Notes under the pieces: model-generated | The model's database searches: none | Told to the model about the DNA's origin: nothing | The model's input: only the letters and a program-made list of their open reading frames with translations | In this document: positions 17,353-25,428 of the stretch, one piece after another | How positions within the stretch are numbered: position 1 is the stretch's first letter | Layout of the letters: each line of letters begins with the position of its first letter | Position numbers and translations under genes: made by a program | From: JBDNFP01 sp041689775 | Lineage (GTDB): Bacteria; Bacteroidota; Bacteroidia; Cytophagales; Spirosomataceae | DNA: 41,291 nucleotides | Reading direction: 5' to 3' | NCBI GenBank assembly: GCA_041689775.1 | Contig: JBDNFP010000091.1 | Coordinates: 1 to 41,291, forward strand

Positions 17353-18297
17353 CTAAAAATTTTGTTTAGTGTTGAACTCAACATCTCTTGGATAAGGTAT
17401 TATCGGGACAAGTCCCATTTTTTCAATCACAAGACTACCTACGTCACGGGCAATGTAAGTCATCAAGCCTCCACCTAGCCCTGCGTAGCCTTCTCTACTT
17501 ACAATATAAATAAATCGAGCCAATGGATACGTACCATTCCGTAATCCACGCTGAAATGGTTGGGAATAGCTTGAAATTGAAGTCGGATTTTTATCCTCGG
17601 ACACTCCCAGAACCCGCAATCCCTTGGACAACTCTTTGGTCAAACGCGCATCTCCATCACTTATCCAATTAACACCGATAAAGCCAATCGAAGAACGATT
17701 CTTACGAACGTGTTCGATGACCTCCTGGTTAGAGTTTGACGTATACAGAGGTATTTTCGTCACATCTTTCACCCCGAACTTCTGAATCATGAAATTGAGA
17801 TTACTTGAATTAGCGTTGTCAAAAACCAGGGTAATCGGCCCCGACTGAGTACTACCTTTCAGCTGAGACCAGTCTTTTATAGTACCCGAAAAAATTCCTT
17901 CAAGCTCTTCCATGGTAATCAGGCTATCCTGATTGACTTTGCCGGTAATGAGGGCGATACCATCAATCGCAATTTTTTGCTCTTTTAGGCTGCCTTCCTG
18001 CTGACGTATGATTTCGCGCTCTTTAGCATTGAGTTCACGACTAGTAAAAGCAATCCGCGAGCTATCCTGTAATAAAGAAAGGATAGACTGCTGCTCGGGC
18101 CGATACGTTACGTTGAAGTGGGCTTCCGGGTAAATTCCCTCGTAGGCTATGGTTAGAGATTCAACCAAAGGCCGGAACGACTCATCTGCCGCTACATCAA
18201 TAGTACCTTGCCGGGGATTATCGAGGTTTCCGGATGTACATCCTATCGTCCCTACTAATCCTCCCACAATACATCCTAACCACTTTATTCCTTTCAT
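17353..18297 (-). CDS. PstS-like phosphate-binding-protein-fold lipoprotein
   Basis: A 314-aa lipoprotein. I chose ATG 18297 because it gives a good lipoprotein signal (MKGIKWLGCIVGGLVGTIGC, lipobox TIGC); the frame extends upstream but would overlap the preceding gene. The mature part has the PstS/PBP-like fold: GTIDVAADESFRPLVESLTIAYE, RIAFTSREL, IDGIALITG, LEGIFSGTIKDWSQLKG and a C-terminal RFIYIVSREGY. The family binds phosphate-like anions for ABC uptake, but no pstC/A/B or phoU is in the window. Its conserved place after tonB points instead to a role linked to TonB-dependent transport, perhaps in sensing or gating. Known fold, inferred role. Confidence 0.8.
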   Translation of the reverse strand: MKGIKWLGCIVGGLVGTIGCTSGNLDNPRQGTIDVAADESFRPLVESLTIAYEGIYPEAHFNVTYRPEQQSILSLLQDSSRIAFTSRELNAKEREIIRQQEGSLKEQKIAIDGIALITGKVNQDSLITMEELEGIFSGTIKDWSQLKGSTQSGPITLVFDNANSSNLNFMIQKFGVKDVTKIPLYTSNSNQEVIEHVRKNRSSIGFIGVNWISDGDARLTKELSKGLRVLGVSEDKNPTSISSYSQPFQRGLRNGTYPLARFIYIVSREGYAGLGGGLMTYIARDVGSLVIEKMGLVPIIPYPRDVEFNTKQNF

Positions 18298-18310
18298 AAG
18301 CATCTTGCAA

Positions 18311-18523
18311 TTATTCACGTCTGAATTCTCGTGCCCGATACCCCCGATGAATTCCATAGGCCACCAAACCAACCGCAAAAATATAGCGATAAACGCTTCC
18401 CGTTGGTAGGAACCTAAATGATAAGGAGGAGGAGATCAAAAAGATCCCTCCTCCTATATAAACCAGGGCCATGAACATCGAGGTAATAAACAATATTTCC
18501 TGATGAAATGGTCTTTTGTTCAT
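18311..18523 (-). CDS. Small two-helix membrane protein of the TonB locus
   Basis: A 70-aa protein with two hydrophobic segments, about residues 10-31 (ILFITSMFMALVYIGGGIFLI) and 44-58 (VYRYIFAVGLVAYGI), and a basic C-terminus (HRGYRAREFRRE). It starts nine bases after the tonB stop and ends 13 bases before the PstS-like start, so it is embedded in the unit. No family recognised. Its tight placement in a likely operon supports that it is real. Confidence 0.75.
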   Translation of the reverse strand: MNKRPFHQEILFITSMFMALVYIGGGIFLISSSLSFRFLPTGSVYRYIFAVGLVAYGIHRGYRAREFRRE

Positions 18524-18532
18524 TTTCTAGTG

Positions 18533-19354
18533 TTACTCGAGTTGAAAGTTGATCGGCAAGTTATACTTTACACGTACCGGACGGCCCGACTGCTTACCGG
18601 GCTTCCACTTGGGCATGGTTTTTACAACCCGCGTGGCTTCCTCGTCACAACCAAATCCTAATCCTTTCAATACTCCCACATTTTGAATACTTCCATCAGT
18701 ATTTACCACGAAGGTAAGGAATACCTTTCCGGAGACGTTCGCTCTTGATGCAGCACTTGGGTACTTGATGTTCTTACCTAAGAACTTATACATTTCAGAG
18801 ATTCCGCCGGGGAATTCAGGATTCTGCTCCACCACGGTAAAAATTTGCTCTTCTACCTTAGCTTCAACAACGGTTCCTTTGCTGGGGGCAGAAATCTGCT
18901 CGGGAGCAATAATAATTTCCTGAGCGTTAGGGTCTCCTTCCTGGGTTTTTTCAGCGGACACTGCTACCTCTAGTTTTTCAACGGTCGGTGGCGGTGTTTC
19001 GATGGGTACCTCTTCATCCTTCTTTACTTCCGGAGGAAGAAACTTTACAGTCTCAACCTTTGGTTCTTCAATGGGCGGTGGCGGTGGTGGTGGCGGCTCC
19101 GCAGGATCAATGGGCGGTGGTGGAATCTTCATCAGATCCACGTTTACCATTACCTGCTGACTATCGTCCTGCGTCAGAAACTTATCTACTAACGTTGGGG
19201 CAAACATCACTAAGATAAATATTGAAGCACCTAACAGGGTAGCGCGATTGACCACACCGCGGTACTCCTGACGAAGGGGATACGCACCATACGCCTTGTT
19301 ACGATCGGCAAACACTATATCATCCAGTGTTGCACTCGGGCTTACTTCTGCCAT
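18533..19354 (-). CDS. tonB: Energy transducer TonB
   Basis: A 273-aa inner-membrane protein. It has the Bacteroidota TonB N-terminus (DDIVFADRNKAYGAYPLRQEY), one membrane helix near residues 40-58 (LLGASIFILVMFAPTLV), a proline-rich periplasmic spacer (eight consecutive Pro near residue 90, then a run of acidic and Pro residues) and a C-terminal TonB domain (KYPSAASRANVSGKVFLTFVVNTDGSI, PKWKPGKQSGRPVRVKYNLPINF). TonB carries proton-motive energy from ExbB/ExbD to outer-membrane receptors, including SusC-type importers. It follows the second exbD with a 34-base gap. Confidence 0.95.
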   Translation of the reverse strand: MAEVSPSATLDDIVFADRNKAYGAYPLRQEYRGVVNRATLLGASIFILVMFAPTLVDKFLTQDDSQQVMVNVDLMKIPPPPIDPAEPPPPPPPPIEEPKVETVKFLPPEVKKDEEVPIETPPPTVEKLEVAVSAEKTQEGDPNAQEIIIAPEQISAPSKGTVVEAKVEEQIFTVVEQNPEFPGGISEMYKFLGKNIKYPSAASRANVSGKVFLTFVVNTDGSIQNVGVLKGLGFGCDEEATRVVKTMPKWKPGKQSGRPVRVKYNLPINFQLE

Positions 19355-19388
19355 GGCGTTTGAGTTATAATAGGTTTGTGTTACTTAA

Positions 19389-19982
19389 TTAATTTTCGTC
19401 TTCTGGTCTCGGTACTACCCGGTCACCCAAGAGCTCCTGCTCCAACGGGGTAAGGAAGTCAACCATTGCGTACCTTTTGGTTTTGGTTATGGCCATTTCA
19501 TCGAGAATATCTACCACATTTTTATATGTCGATACCACCGTTGGCTTTATTACCACCACAAAGGGCAGGTTTCCTTCTTCATCCTTCTCAAACTGAGAGT
19601 TTACACGAGTTTGAGCTTTGAAGATTCCACTACGCAGCTCCGTACCAAAACGAACCTTTTTCAAAGTAGTGGCTGCCACATCGTCGTCGGCTGCAACGCC
19701 ATCGAGTAAGAATACATCGTCATTACGTCCTAAAAATATAGTTAGTACTTTGGATGCCTTCAAAGGCTCAGTCTCCTGCTCCTTCTTATCTTCTTGCTTG
19801 TCAGGTACATTCAGCGTCATCGAGGTTGGCTTACCCAGCGTTGTGGCAAGCATAAAGAATGTAATCAGCAAGAATCCAAGGTCTACCATCGGGGTCATGT
19901 CGACTCGGGTAGACAACTTTTTCGCCCTTACTTTACCATCACCTTTGCCTTTACCACCGCCCGATTCTACTATTTCTGCCAT
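19389..19982 (-). CDS. exbD: ExbD/TolR family protein (second copy)
   Basis: A 197-aa ExbD/TolR family protein. One N-terminal membrane helix, MVDLGFLLITFFMLATTL near residues 32-50, preceded by TRVDMTP; the Asp in it (MVD) corresponds to the proton-carrying residue of ExbD. The periplasmic domain follows a highly charged linker. It is the second of two tandem exbD genes, 35 bases after the first. The two differ in length and in their periplasmic parts, so they may form mixed ExbD assemblies in the ExbB pore. Confidence 0.92.
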   Translation of the reverse strand: MAEIVESGGGKGKGDGKVRAKKLSTRVDMTPMVDLGFLLITFFMLATTLGKPTSMTLNVPDKQEDKKEQETEPLKASKVLTIFLGRNDDVFLLDGVAADDDVAATTLKKVRFGTELRSGIFKAQTRVNSQFEKDEEGNLPFVVVIKPTVVSTYKNVVDILDEMAITKTKRYAMVDFLTPLEQELLGDRVVPRPEDEN

Positions 19983-20017
19983 CTTTTTGTGCTATTTTAA
20001 GGGGTGAACGCTCTCAA

Positions 20018-20641
20018 TTATTTGTCTTCGACTTTCCAGCCTGCGGGGGGCTCTTCCGAATCAGTAACCAAGTTAAAACGGTTAATATTCTGCGATTGCA
20101 GGTTAGCTAACACGTTTTTGAACGCCGGGAACTTTGCGGAATTGTCACCTTTGATCGCAATACGAAGCTGTGAATTAGCCTGACGGGCAGCATACACCCA
20201 ATCCGCTAGTTCACTTATTCCTGTTGAGTCCGTCGGAATACCTGGCTGTTTCACCGTTCCCATTTCCGGACCCGGCAAATCAAGCCATCCCTTCAACTGG
20301 GCTAACGGAAAACCAAAGCTAGCTTGGTTTGAGAACTTCTTTTTTTGCTCATCCGTGAACGACAACCCCTTTGAAGTAGCTATGTTATCAAGCATAGCAA
20401 TACGATCGGGCTGAGCGTCTACTCCAAAAAACACCTCTCCCTTGGTTCCGATGCTAATCATCATGATGTTATCATCGGGTACTTTGATAGCAGAGATCGA
20501 AGAAGGAGTATCGATTTCGGCAGCCTCCTGCGACTTGAAGGTCGCAGTCATGATGAAAAACGTGAGTAGCAAAAACGCTACGTCTGTCATTGCAGTCATA
20601 TCCATGAAAGGAGGATGCTTCTTAGGTCTTACTTTTGCCAT
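20018..20641 (-). CDS. exbD: ExbD/TolR family protein (first copy)
   Basis: A 207-aa ExbD/TolR family protein with an N-terminal helix FMDMTAMTDVAFLLLTFFIMTATF near residues 12-35; the TDVAF Asp is the likely proton-binding residue. The periplasmic part contains an insertion (SKGLSFTDEQKKKF and the following region up to GTVKQPGIPTD) before the final strand-helix unit RQANSQLRIAIKGDN. It starts 47 bases after the exbB stop. Confidence 0.92.
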   Translation of the reverse strand: MAKVRPKKHPPFMDMTAMTDVAFLLLTFFIMTATFKSQEAAEIDTPSSISAIKVPDDNIMMISIGTKGEVFFGVDAQPDRIAMLDNIATSKGLSFTDEQKKKFSNQASFGFPLAQLKGWLDLPGPEMGTVKQPGIPTDSTGISELADWVYAARQANSQLRIAIKGDNSAKFPAFKNVLANLQSQNINRFNLVTDSEEPPAGWKVEDK

Positions 20642-20688
20642 GGCAATATATAAGTTTTTTTTATATTAACGAAACAATGCTATTATTA

Positions 20689-21525
20689 TTAGTTGTGACT
20701 AGCAAAATTTTGCTGAATGCTCATGCTAATTTCGTCAATGCTGTACGTAAGGTCATCAACCTTACTGTTCAGATATGCGTAAGAGATCGTTGCGATGGCC
20801 GCAGTACCGATACCAAGCCCCGTGTTAATCAAGGCCTCAGAGATACCCGTTGCAAGAGCTGCGGAGTCAGGTGAGCCCGAAGCTCCAAGAGCAGCAAACG
20901 CCTTGATCATACCGATTACCGTTCCAAGAAGAGCGATAAGTGTAGATGCTGATGCTAGTGTAGCGATAATGGTAAGGTTTTTCTGCAACATTGGCATTTC
21001 AAGCGTAGTAGCCTCTTCGATTTCCTTCGACAGAGCGGCCAACTTCTGCTCTTTGTCCATCTCAGTATCAGTACTAAGCGACTTGTACTTCTCCAAGCCT
21101 GTCTTAATAACGTTACCGATTGAACCTTTTTGCTTGTCACATTCCTTGATAGCCTCGTCGATCTGATTTTTATCCAACAAGCTTCTCACTTTGCGTACAA
21201 ACTCGTCGATGCTCGAAGTACCGCTTGCCTTGCCCAATGTAATCAAACGCTCGATCGTAAACACTAATACGATCAAGAAACAGGTCATCAGAATAGGTAC
21301 AATAGGACCTCCCTTGTAAACGATTCCGTAATAATCACCTGGCTTAGGGCCTTTTTCGTGATCACCATCAATGAAGTGATCGGGTGCGCCCAGGAGAAAA
21401 ATGTAAATACAAAGAGCAATTACGAAAAGCACAGGAATGACCCAAGCAGGATTCAACAATCCACCTTTGCTTTTCTTCGGTTCAGCGGCTGCTTTTGGCG
21501 CCGGAGTAGTAGCTTTCTTTTCCAT
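20689..21525 (-). CDS. exbB: MotA/TolQ/ExbB proton channel family protein
   Basis: A 278-aa inner-membrane protein, first gene of the unit. A low-complexity Ala/Lys/Pro-rich N-tail (residues 1-22) precedes membrane helices near 27-45 and 75-95. A cytoplasmic domain (SSIDEFVRKVRSLLDKNQIDEAIKECDKQKGSIGNVIKTGL) follows, then the last two helices, including TLIALLGTVIGMIKAFAALG near residue 200 and ISEALINTGLGIGTAAIATISY near 235, the family signature. It forms the pentameric ring that, with ExbD, turns proton flow into TonB movement. A candidate promoter lies about 115 bases upstream. Confidence 0.95.
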   Translation of the reverse strand: MEKKATTPAPKAAAEPKKSKGGLLNPAWVIPVLFVIALCIYIFLLGAPDHFIDGDHEKGPKPGDYYGIVYKGGPIVPILMTCFLIVLVFTIERLITLGKASGTSSIDEFVRKVRSLLDKNQIDEAIKECDKQKGSIGNVIKTGLEKYKSLSTDTEMDKEQKLAALSKEIEEATTLEMPMLQKNLTIIATLASASTLIALLGTVIGMIKAFAALGASGSPDSAALATGISEALINTGLGIGTAAIATISYAYLNSKVDDLTYSIDEISMSIQQNFASHN

Positions 21526-21637
21526 CAGACTTACTTTTAAAGGGTTAATTTAGATTTTGGTTGTGAAATAAAGAAAAATTTTGAGTAAATGCTTTTTGGT
21601 AAAATAAAATTTTGGCTAAACCGAAAAGAATACCCCA

Positions 21638-21645
21638 CAAAAGTA
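21638..21645 (-). promoter_or_regulatory. Candidate -7 promoter element of exbB
   Basis: Minus-strand TACTTTTG exactly matches TAnnTTTG. A TTTG lies 23 bases upstream, at the long end of the usual -33/-7 spacing. It implies a 5' leader of roughly 105 bases before the exbB ATG (21525). Confidence 0.4.
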
Positions 21646-21683
21646 TGGGTTTTCCTTTTAAAATAAAGCAAATGAATATTCAG

Positions 21684-21703
21684 TTTTTTTTTTTTTTTTT
21701 TTT
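21684..21703. repeat. 20-base homopolymer (T on plus strand)
   Basis: An uninterrupted run of 20 T on the plus strand (A on minus), just upstream of the candidate exbB promoter. Such runs bend DNA and are prone to slippage; length errors in assembly are also common. Confidence 0.9.
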
Positions 21704-21947
21704 AAAACTCAAATATTATTTGGTACTTTTTCAATGTAACACCTATTGCATTACCTCAAATAATATCTAAATATTGTTCTGACAACCAATGACTTAGACC
21801 TAATTGACTTAAAATACAAAATTGTACTATTATTAATTACTACACTAACTTTTGTTCTCCCTAGATCAGAATCGGGTCGAAAAGTAGAGCCTTGCTTACA
21901 TAAAAGCAAATTTTATTCGGAAGAGCGCTATTTTTATTATTGGTTCC

Positions 21948-22199
21948 CTACCCACAATAACTCTCCACTACGTAATCGTAGCCCATTTGCTTTTGTATTT
22001 CCACAACGTATTTGATACTGCTAATTGCTTCCAGTAAAGGCAAAAATTATGTGTCAATAAGAAAGGGTTTGGGTATATCTACCGCTGCTTTTAGTCTTTG
22101 TTTAAAATAGTTTTTAATAGGTCCCTACCCGTTTCGACTATCAATGAAAGGTAGATATGCTTCTAAACGCATCTTTTTAGTATCTTTCCAGAATACATG
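21948..22199 (-). pseudogene. Possible degraded coding remnant, unrecognised
   Basis: Read on the minus strand from 22199, one frame gives 83 codons interrupted by TAG (22127-22125) and TAA (22049-22047) and ended by TAG (21950-21948). Segments such as MRLEAYLPFIDS, IKNYFKQRLKAAVDIPKPFLIDT and LLEAISSIKYVVEIQKQMGYDYV read like real protein and keep one frame. Two stops in 83 codons are not rare by chance, so this is tentative. I cannot name a family. Confidence 0.25.
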
Positions 22200-22216
22200 C
22201 CTTTAAAATTGGTATT

Positions 22217-22244
22217 TTTGTGTCATAAACCTATTTTACTTTTG
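22217..22244 (+). promoter_or_regulatory. Candidate promoter of the S24 regulator gene
   Basis: TTTG at 22217-22220 and TACTTTTG at 22237-22244 (exact TAnnTTTG) are separated by 16 bases. Transcription would start near 22251, about 33 bases before the ATG. A second -7 match, TATTTTTG, overlaps the -33 box. Confidence 0.45.
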
Positions 22245-22283
22245 ATATAAATCAGCCAGTATAACTGAATATATGTTTTTAAA

Positions 22284-22976
22284 ATGAAAGAATCTGACAA
22301 TTCAATACAGGAACGACTCAGGCAGGTGTTTGACGCACTGGGTATTAGCATCTATCAGATAGCCAAAGACTTAAATGAAAACTCGTCGAAGTTTTATAAT
22401 ATTCTTAGCGGCCGTGCAAAGCCTTCGTACGATACCATTATCGGTATTCTGAACTATTATCCCCAAGTCAGAGCTGATTTCCTGCTCCGGGGAGAAGGAG
22501 CCGTCCTGACTGATGACACTCTCTCTAATGCGTTTCTGAGCCCCGAAACATCCTACGTAGAAGTACCCTACGTACCCATTAAGTTTCATGCCAGCTTTGT
22601 GGAAAGCTATACTGACAGCTACCGCTTTCAGGATCTCGAAACGTTCCGCATCAGTAAAGACCTCGTCAAGAACCTCCGGGAGCCCGTTATCATAGAAATA
22701 TCCGGTAACAGTATGAGCCCTCAGCTAGTGCCCGGAGCGCGGGTATTGGCCGTGCCCGTTGATACCGGCGACTGGATCTATCTATCAGGCGGTGTATTTG
22801 CCGTAATTTATCGGGACTTTTTTGTGGTGAAGCGGATTCGGGAAAATGACCTACTGACCAAACGTTACCTCACACTACACTCCGATAACCCGATGGGAGG
22901 GAGTGTTACGGTACCGGCTAACGAAATAAGAGGTATCTGGCGAGTAGCTAACATTGTGAGTGCCCCCGTGGAGTGA
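22284..22976 (+). CDS. XRE-type HTH regulator with S24 (LexA-like) peptidase domain
   Basis: A 230-aa repressor-like protein. Residues 10-55 form a helix-turn-helix (ISIYQIAKDLNENSSKFYNILSGRAKPSYDTI). The C-terminal half is an S24 peptidase fold: the nucleophile Ser lies in ISGNSMSPQLVPGARV near residue 146, and the partner Lys in VVKRIRE near residue 190. This fits a phage-CI/LexA-like regulator that can self-cleave under DNA damage, but no clear Ala-Gly or Cys-Gly cleavage pair stands out in the linker, so self-cleavage is unproven. It lies upstream of the PcrA/UvrD helicase gene on the same strand, which may mean a link to DNA damage control. Confidence 0.88.
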   Translation: MKESDNSIQERLRQVFDALGISIYQIAKDLNENSSKFYNILSGRAKPSYDTIIGILNYYPQVRADFLLRGEGAVLTDDTLSNAFLSPETSYVEVPYVPIKFHASFVESYTDSYRFQDLETFRISKDLVKNLREPVIIEISGNSMSPQLVPGARVLAVPVDTGDWIYLSGGVFAVIYRDFFVVKRIRENDLLTKRYLTLHSDNPMGGSVTVPANEIRGIWRVANIVSAPVE

Positions 22977-23012
22977 GTGAGCTTAAAAACCTCGAGATTC
23001 GTAGCTTTTTCC

Positions 23013-23020
23013 TAACTTTG
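23013..23020 (+). promoter_or_regulatory. Candidate -7 promoter element of the pcrA-like gene
   Basis: TAACTTTG is an exact TAnnTTTG match about 62 bases upstream of the chosen ATG (23082). No good -33 box is seen. It suggests that the helicase can be transcribed independently of the regulator gene. Confidence 0.35.
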
Positions 23021-23081
23021 AGTTTTGTACAGGCACGAAAAGAAGCGTTTGACTGTTGGATGCCACGATTTAGAAAAACCT

Positions 23082-25334
23082 ATGAATGACTATTTATCAA
23101 GCCTCAACGAGCCGCAGCGACAAGCTGTAACGCACGGCGAAGGGGCTCTCATGATTATAGCCGGAGCTGGCTCTGGTAAAACCCGCGTACTTACATTCAG
23201 GATTGCCCACCTGATCGAAAACGGGGTGGATCCTTTTCGGATTCTTTCGCTGACCTTTACCAATAAGGCCGCCGCCGAGATGCGTCACCGGATTGAAAGC
23301 GCGGTTGGGTATGAGGCCCGTAATATATGGATGGGGACCTTCCACTCGGTGTTTGCCAAGATTCTGCGGATCGAAGCCCGGCACCTGGGTTACACCAGCG
23401 ATTTCTCTATTTATGATACCGACGATTCAAAATCACTGCTCCGGAGTATAATCAAAGAGTTTAATCTCGATGATAAGCTTTATAAACCGAATGTGGTCTT
23501 CAACCGTATTTCGGGAGCGAAGAACCGCCTAGTATCAGCCGACGACTACCTTATTAATAGCATCATCCGGGCCGATGACGATGCCGCACGGATGTCAGAG
23601 ATCGGTCGTATTTACAAGGCCTACACGGTCCGCTGCTTTCAGGCAAACGCCATGGACTTTGACGACCTGATGTTCAATACCAACGTGCTCTTCCGCGATT
23701 TTCCGGAAGTACTCCACAAGTACCAGCATAAATTTCGGTACGTGATGGTGGATGAGTTTCAGGACACGAACGTATCGCAGTACCTCATCACCCGTAAGCT
23801 TTCGGCCGTCCACGGTAACATCTGCGTGGTGGGCGACGACGCCCAAAGTATCTATGCTTTCCGGGGTGCCAATATTGAAAACATCCTGAACTTTGAAAAG
23901 GACTTCCCGGATGTCAGGACCGTCAAGCTGGAACAAAATTACCGCTCTACCCAAACCATCGTTAACACCGCCAATTCGGTCATAGCGCGTAACAAGGCCC
24001 AACTAAAAAAGGAGGTATATACCCAAAACGAGGAAGGACACCTCATCGATGTCATCAAGGCAAAGTCCGACAACGAGGAAGGTAGACTGGTGGCCTCTGC
24101 CATCTACGAAGAAAAAATGCAGCATAGCCTGCATAACAACGACTTTGCTATCCTATATCGGACCAACGCTCAATCAAGGGCTTTTGAAGAGTCACTTCGG
24201 CGGCTCAATCTCAAATACCGCATCGTAGGGGGACTATCGTTTTACCAGCGTAAAGAGATTAAGGATTTACTTTCCTATCTCCGGTTTATCGTCAATCAGC
24301 AAGACGAAGAAGCTTTTAGACGAATTATTAATCTACCGAAACGGGGTATCGGTGATACTACGGTGGCCAAAATTACCGTTACGGCTTCGGAGCATCAGGT
24401 ACCCATCTGGCAAGTAGTCAGTAATATTCATCAGTACGTCAGCGGGCGCTCTACCCTACCCGTTGATCAATTTGCTACCCTGATAAAAAGTTTCAAGTTA
24501 CTACTTGAACAAGGAAAGGATGCATTTGAAGTGGCTACCCACGTAGCCAAAACCTCCGGTATTCTCCGGGAACTTTACGAAGACAAAACCGTAGAGGGTT
24601 TATCGCGCTACGAAAACATACAGGAATTGCTCAATGCAATCAAGGAATTTGTGGATGACCCCGAAAACGAAGAGAAGAGCCTTAGTGCCTTTTTACAATC
24701 GGTGTCGTTACTTACCAACGCCGATGAAAAGGACGAAGACGGCGACAACGACCGGATTACACTGATGACCATCCACTCGTCGAAAGGTCTCGAATTCCGG
24801 AATGTATTCATTGCCGGGATGGAGGAGGACTTATTTCCGAGCCAGATGATGCTTGAAAGTCGGCAGGATCTGGAAGAGGAGCGCCGCTTGTTCTACGTTG
24901 CCATTACGCGCGCTCGAACCAAGCTCTCGTTTTCATACGCCGAAAGTCGCTACCAATGGGGTCGCCTTAAAATGTGCGAACCGAGCCGCTTCATTATGGA
25001 GGTTGATCAACGTTTTCTCAATACGTCAGCCGCTACCCGGGCTATCGATAAACGCGAAACTCAGCCTACCCCGATGGGTTTTCTAAAAAATATTTCTCCT
25101 AAGACAAATCCTACCCGTGCCCCTCAGACAAACCATACACCTTCTTCTGATTTTACACCCAGCGATACATCAGGACTTACCGAGGGGCAAAAAGTAGAAC
25201 ATCCTAAATTTGGATTTGGGGTAGTGGCCAAACTAGATATCAACGGAACGGACCGAAAAGCAGTCGTAAAATTTGATGGTATTGGGGAGAAAACATTGCT
25301 ACTAAGCTTTGCCAAGCTCAGAATTGTAGAATAA
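23082..25334 (+). CDS. pcrA: UvrD/PcrA-type 3'-5' DNA helicase
   Basis: A 750-aa superfamily 1A helicase. I chose ATG 23082 (MNDYLSSLNEPQRQAV, the Q-motif region) over a TTG 57 bases earlier. Motifs in order: I GAGSGKT, Ia LTFTNKAAAEM, II MVDEFQDT, III GDDAQSIYAFRGA, IV QNYRST, V MTIHSSKGLEF and VI VAITRART. The C-terminus carries the PcrA-type basic/Tudor-like module (VEHPKFGFGVVAKLDINGTDRKAVVKF), which binds RNA polymerase in PcrA/UvrD. Its roles are nucleotide excision and mismatch repair, removal of RecA and of stalled polymerase. Length and motif spacing are normal. Confidence 0.95.
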   Translation: MNDYLSSLNEPQRQAVTHGEGALMIIAGAGSGKTRVLTFRIAHLIENGVDPFRILSLTFTNKAAAEMRHRIESAVGYEARNIWMGTFHSVFAKILRIEARHLGYTSDFSIYDTDDSKSLLRSIIKEFNLDDKLYKPNVVFNRISGAKNRLVSADDYLINSIIRADDDAARMSEIGRIYKAYTVRCFQANAMDFDDLMFNTNVLFRDFPEVLHKYQHKFRYVMVDEFQDTNVSQYLITRKLSAVHGNICVVGDDAQSIYAFRGANIENILNFEKDFPDVRTVKLEQNYRSTQTIVNTANSVIARNKAQLKKEVYTQNEEGHLIDVIKAKSDNEEGRLVASAIYEEKMQHSLHNNDFAILYRTNAQSRAFEESLRRLNLKYRIVGGLSFYQRKEIKDLLSYLRFIVNQQDEEAFRRIINLPKRGIGDTTVAKITVTASEHQVPIWQVVSNIHQYVSGRSTLPVDQFATLIKSFKLLLEQGKDAFEVATHVAKTSGILRELYEDKTVEGLSRYENIQELLNAIKEFVDDPENEEKSLSAFLQSVSLLTNADEKDEDGDNDRITLMTIHSSKGLEFRNVFIAGMEEDLFPSQMMLESRQDLEEERRLFYVAITRARTKLSFSYAESRYQWGRLKMCEPSRFIMEVDQRFLNTSAATRAIDKRETQPTPMGFLKNISPKTNPTRAPQTNHTPSSDFTPSDTSGLTEGQKVEHPKFGFGVVAKLDINGTDRKAVVKFDGIGEKTLLLSFAKLRIVE

Positions 25335-25339
25335 TTGGA

Positions 25340-25367
25340 TTTGATAAACGTAAATTTTATACCTTTT
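25340..25367 (+). promoter_or_regulatory. Candidate promoter of the DUF4301 gene
   Basis: TTTG at 25340-25343 and TACCTTTT at 25360-25367 (seven of eight bases of the -7 consensus), 16 bases apart, about 60 bases upstream of the ATG. The spacing equals that of the S24 regulator promoter. Confidence 0.35.
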
Positions 25368-25428
25368 CAACTTTAATTATTAATTAAGACAGATACCTAC
25401 TCAATACATATAACCAACTTTTCCACGT

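Larger units (their letters stand above)
21526..22283. other. Gene-free intergenic region (758 bases)
   Basis: AT-rich region between the divergent exbB and S24-regulator genes. It holds a candidate exbB promoter, a 20-T homopolymer, a candidate regulator promoter and, in the middle, a better-composed stretch (about 21948-22199) that reads on the minus strand as a frame with two internal stops. I see no tRNA, no convincing structured RNA and no intact gene. Confidence 0.7.
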
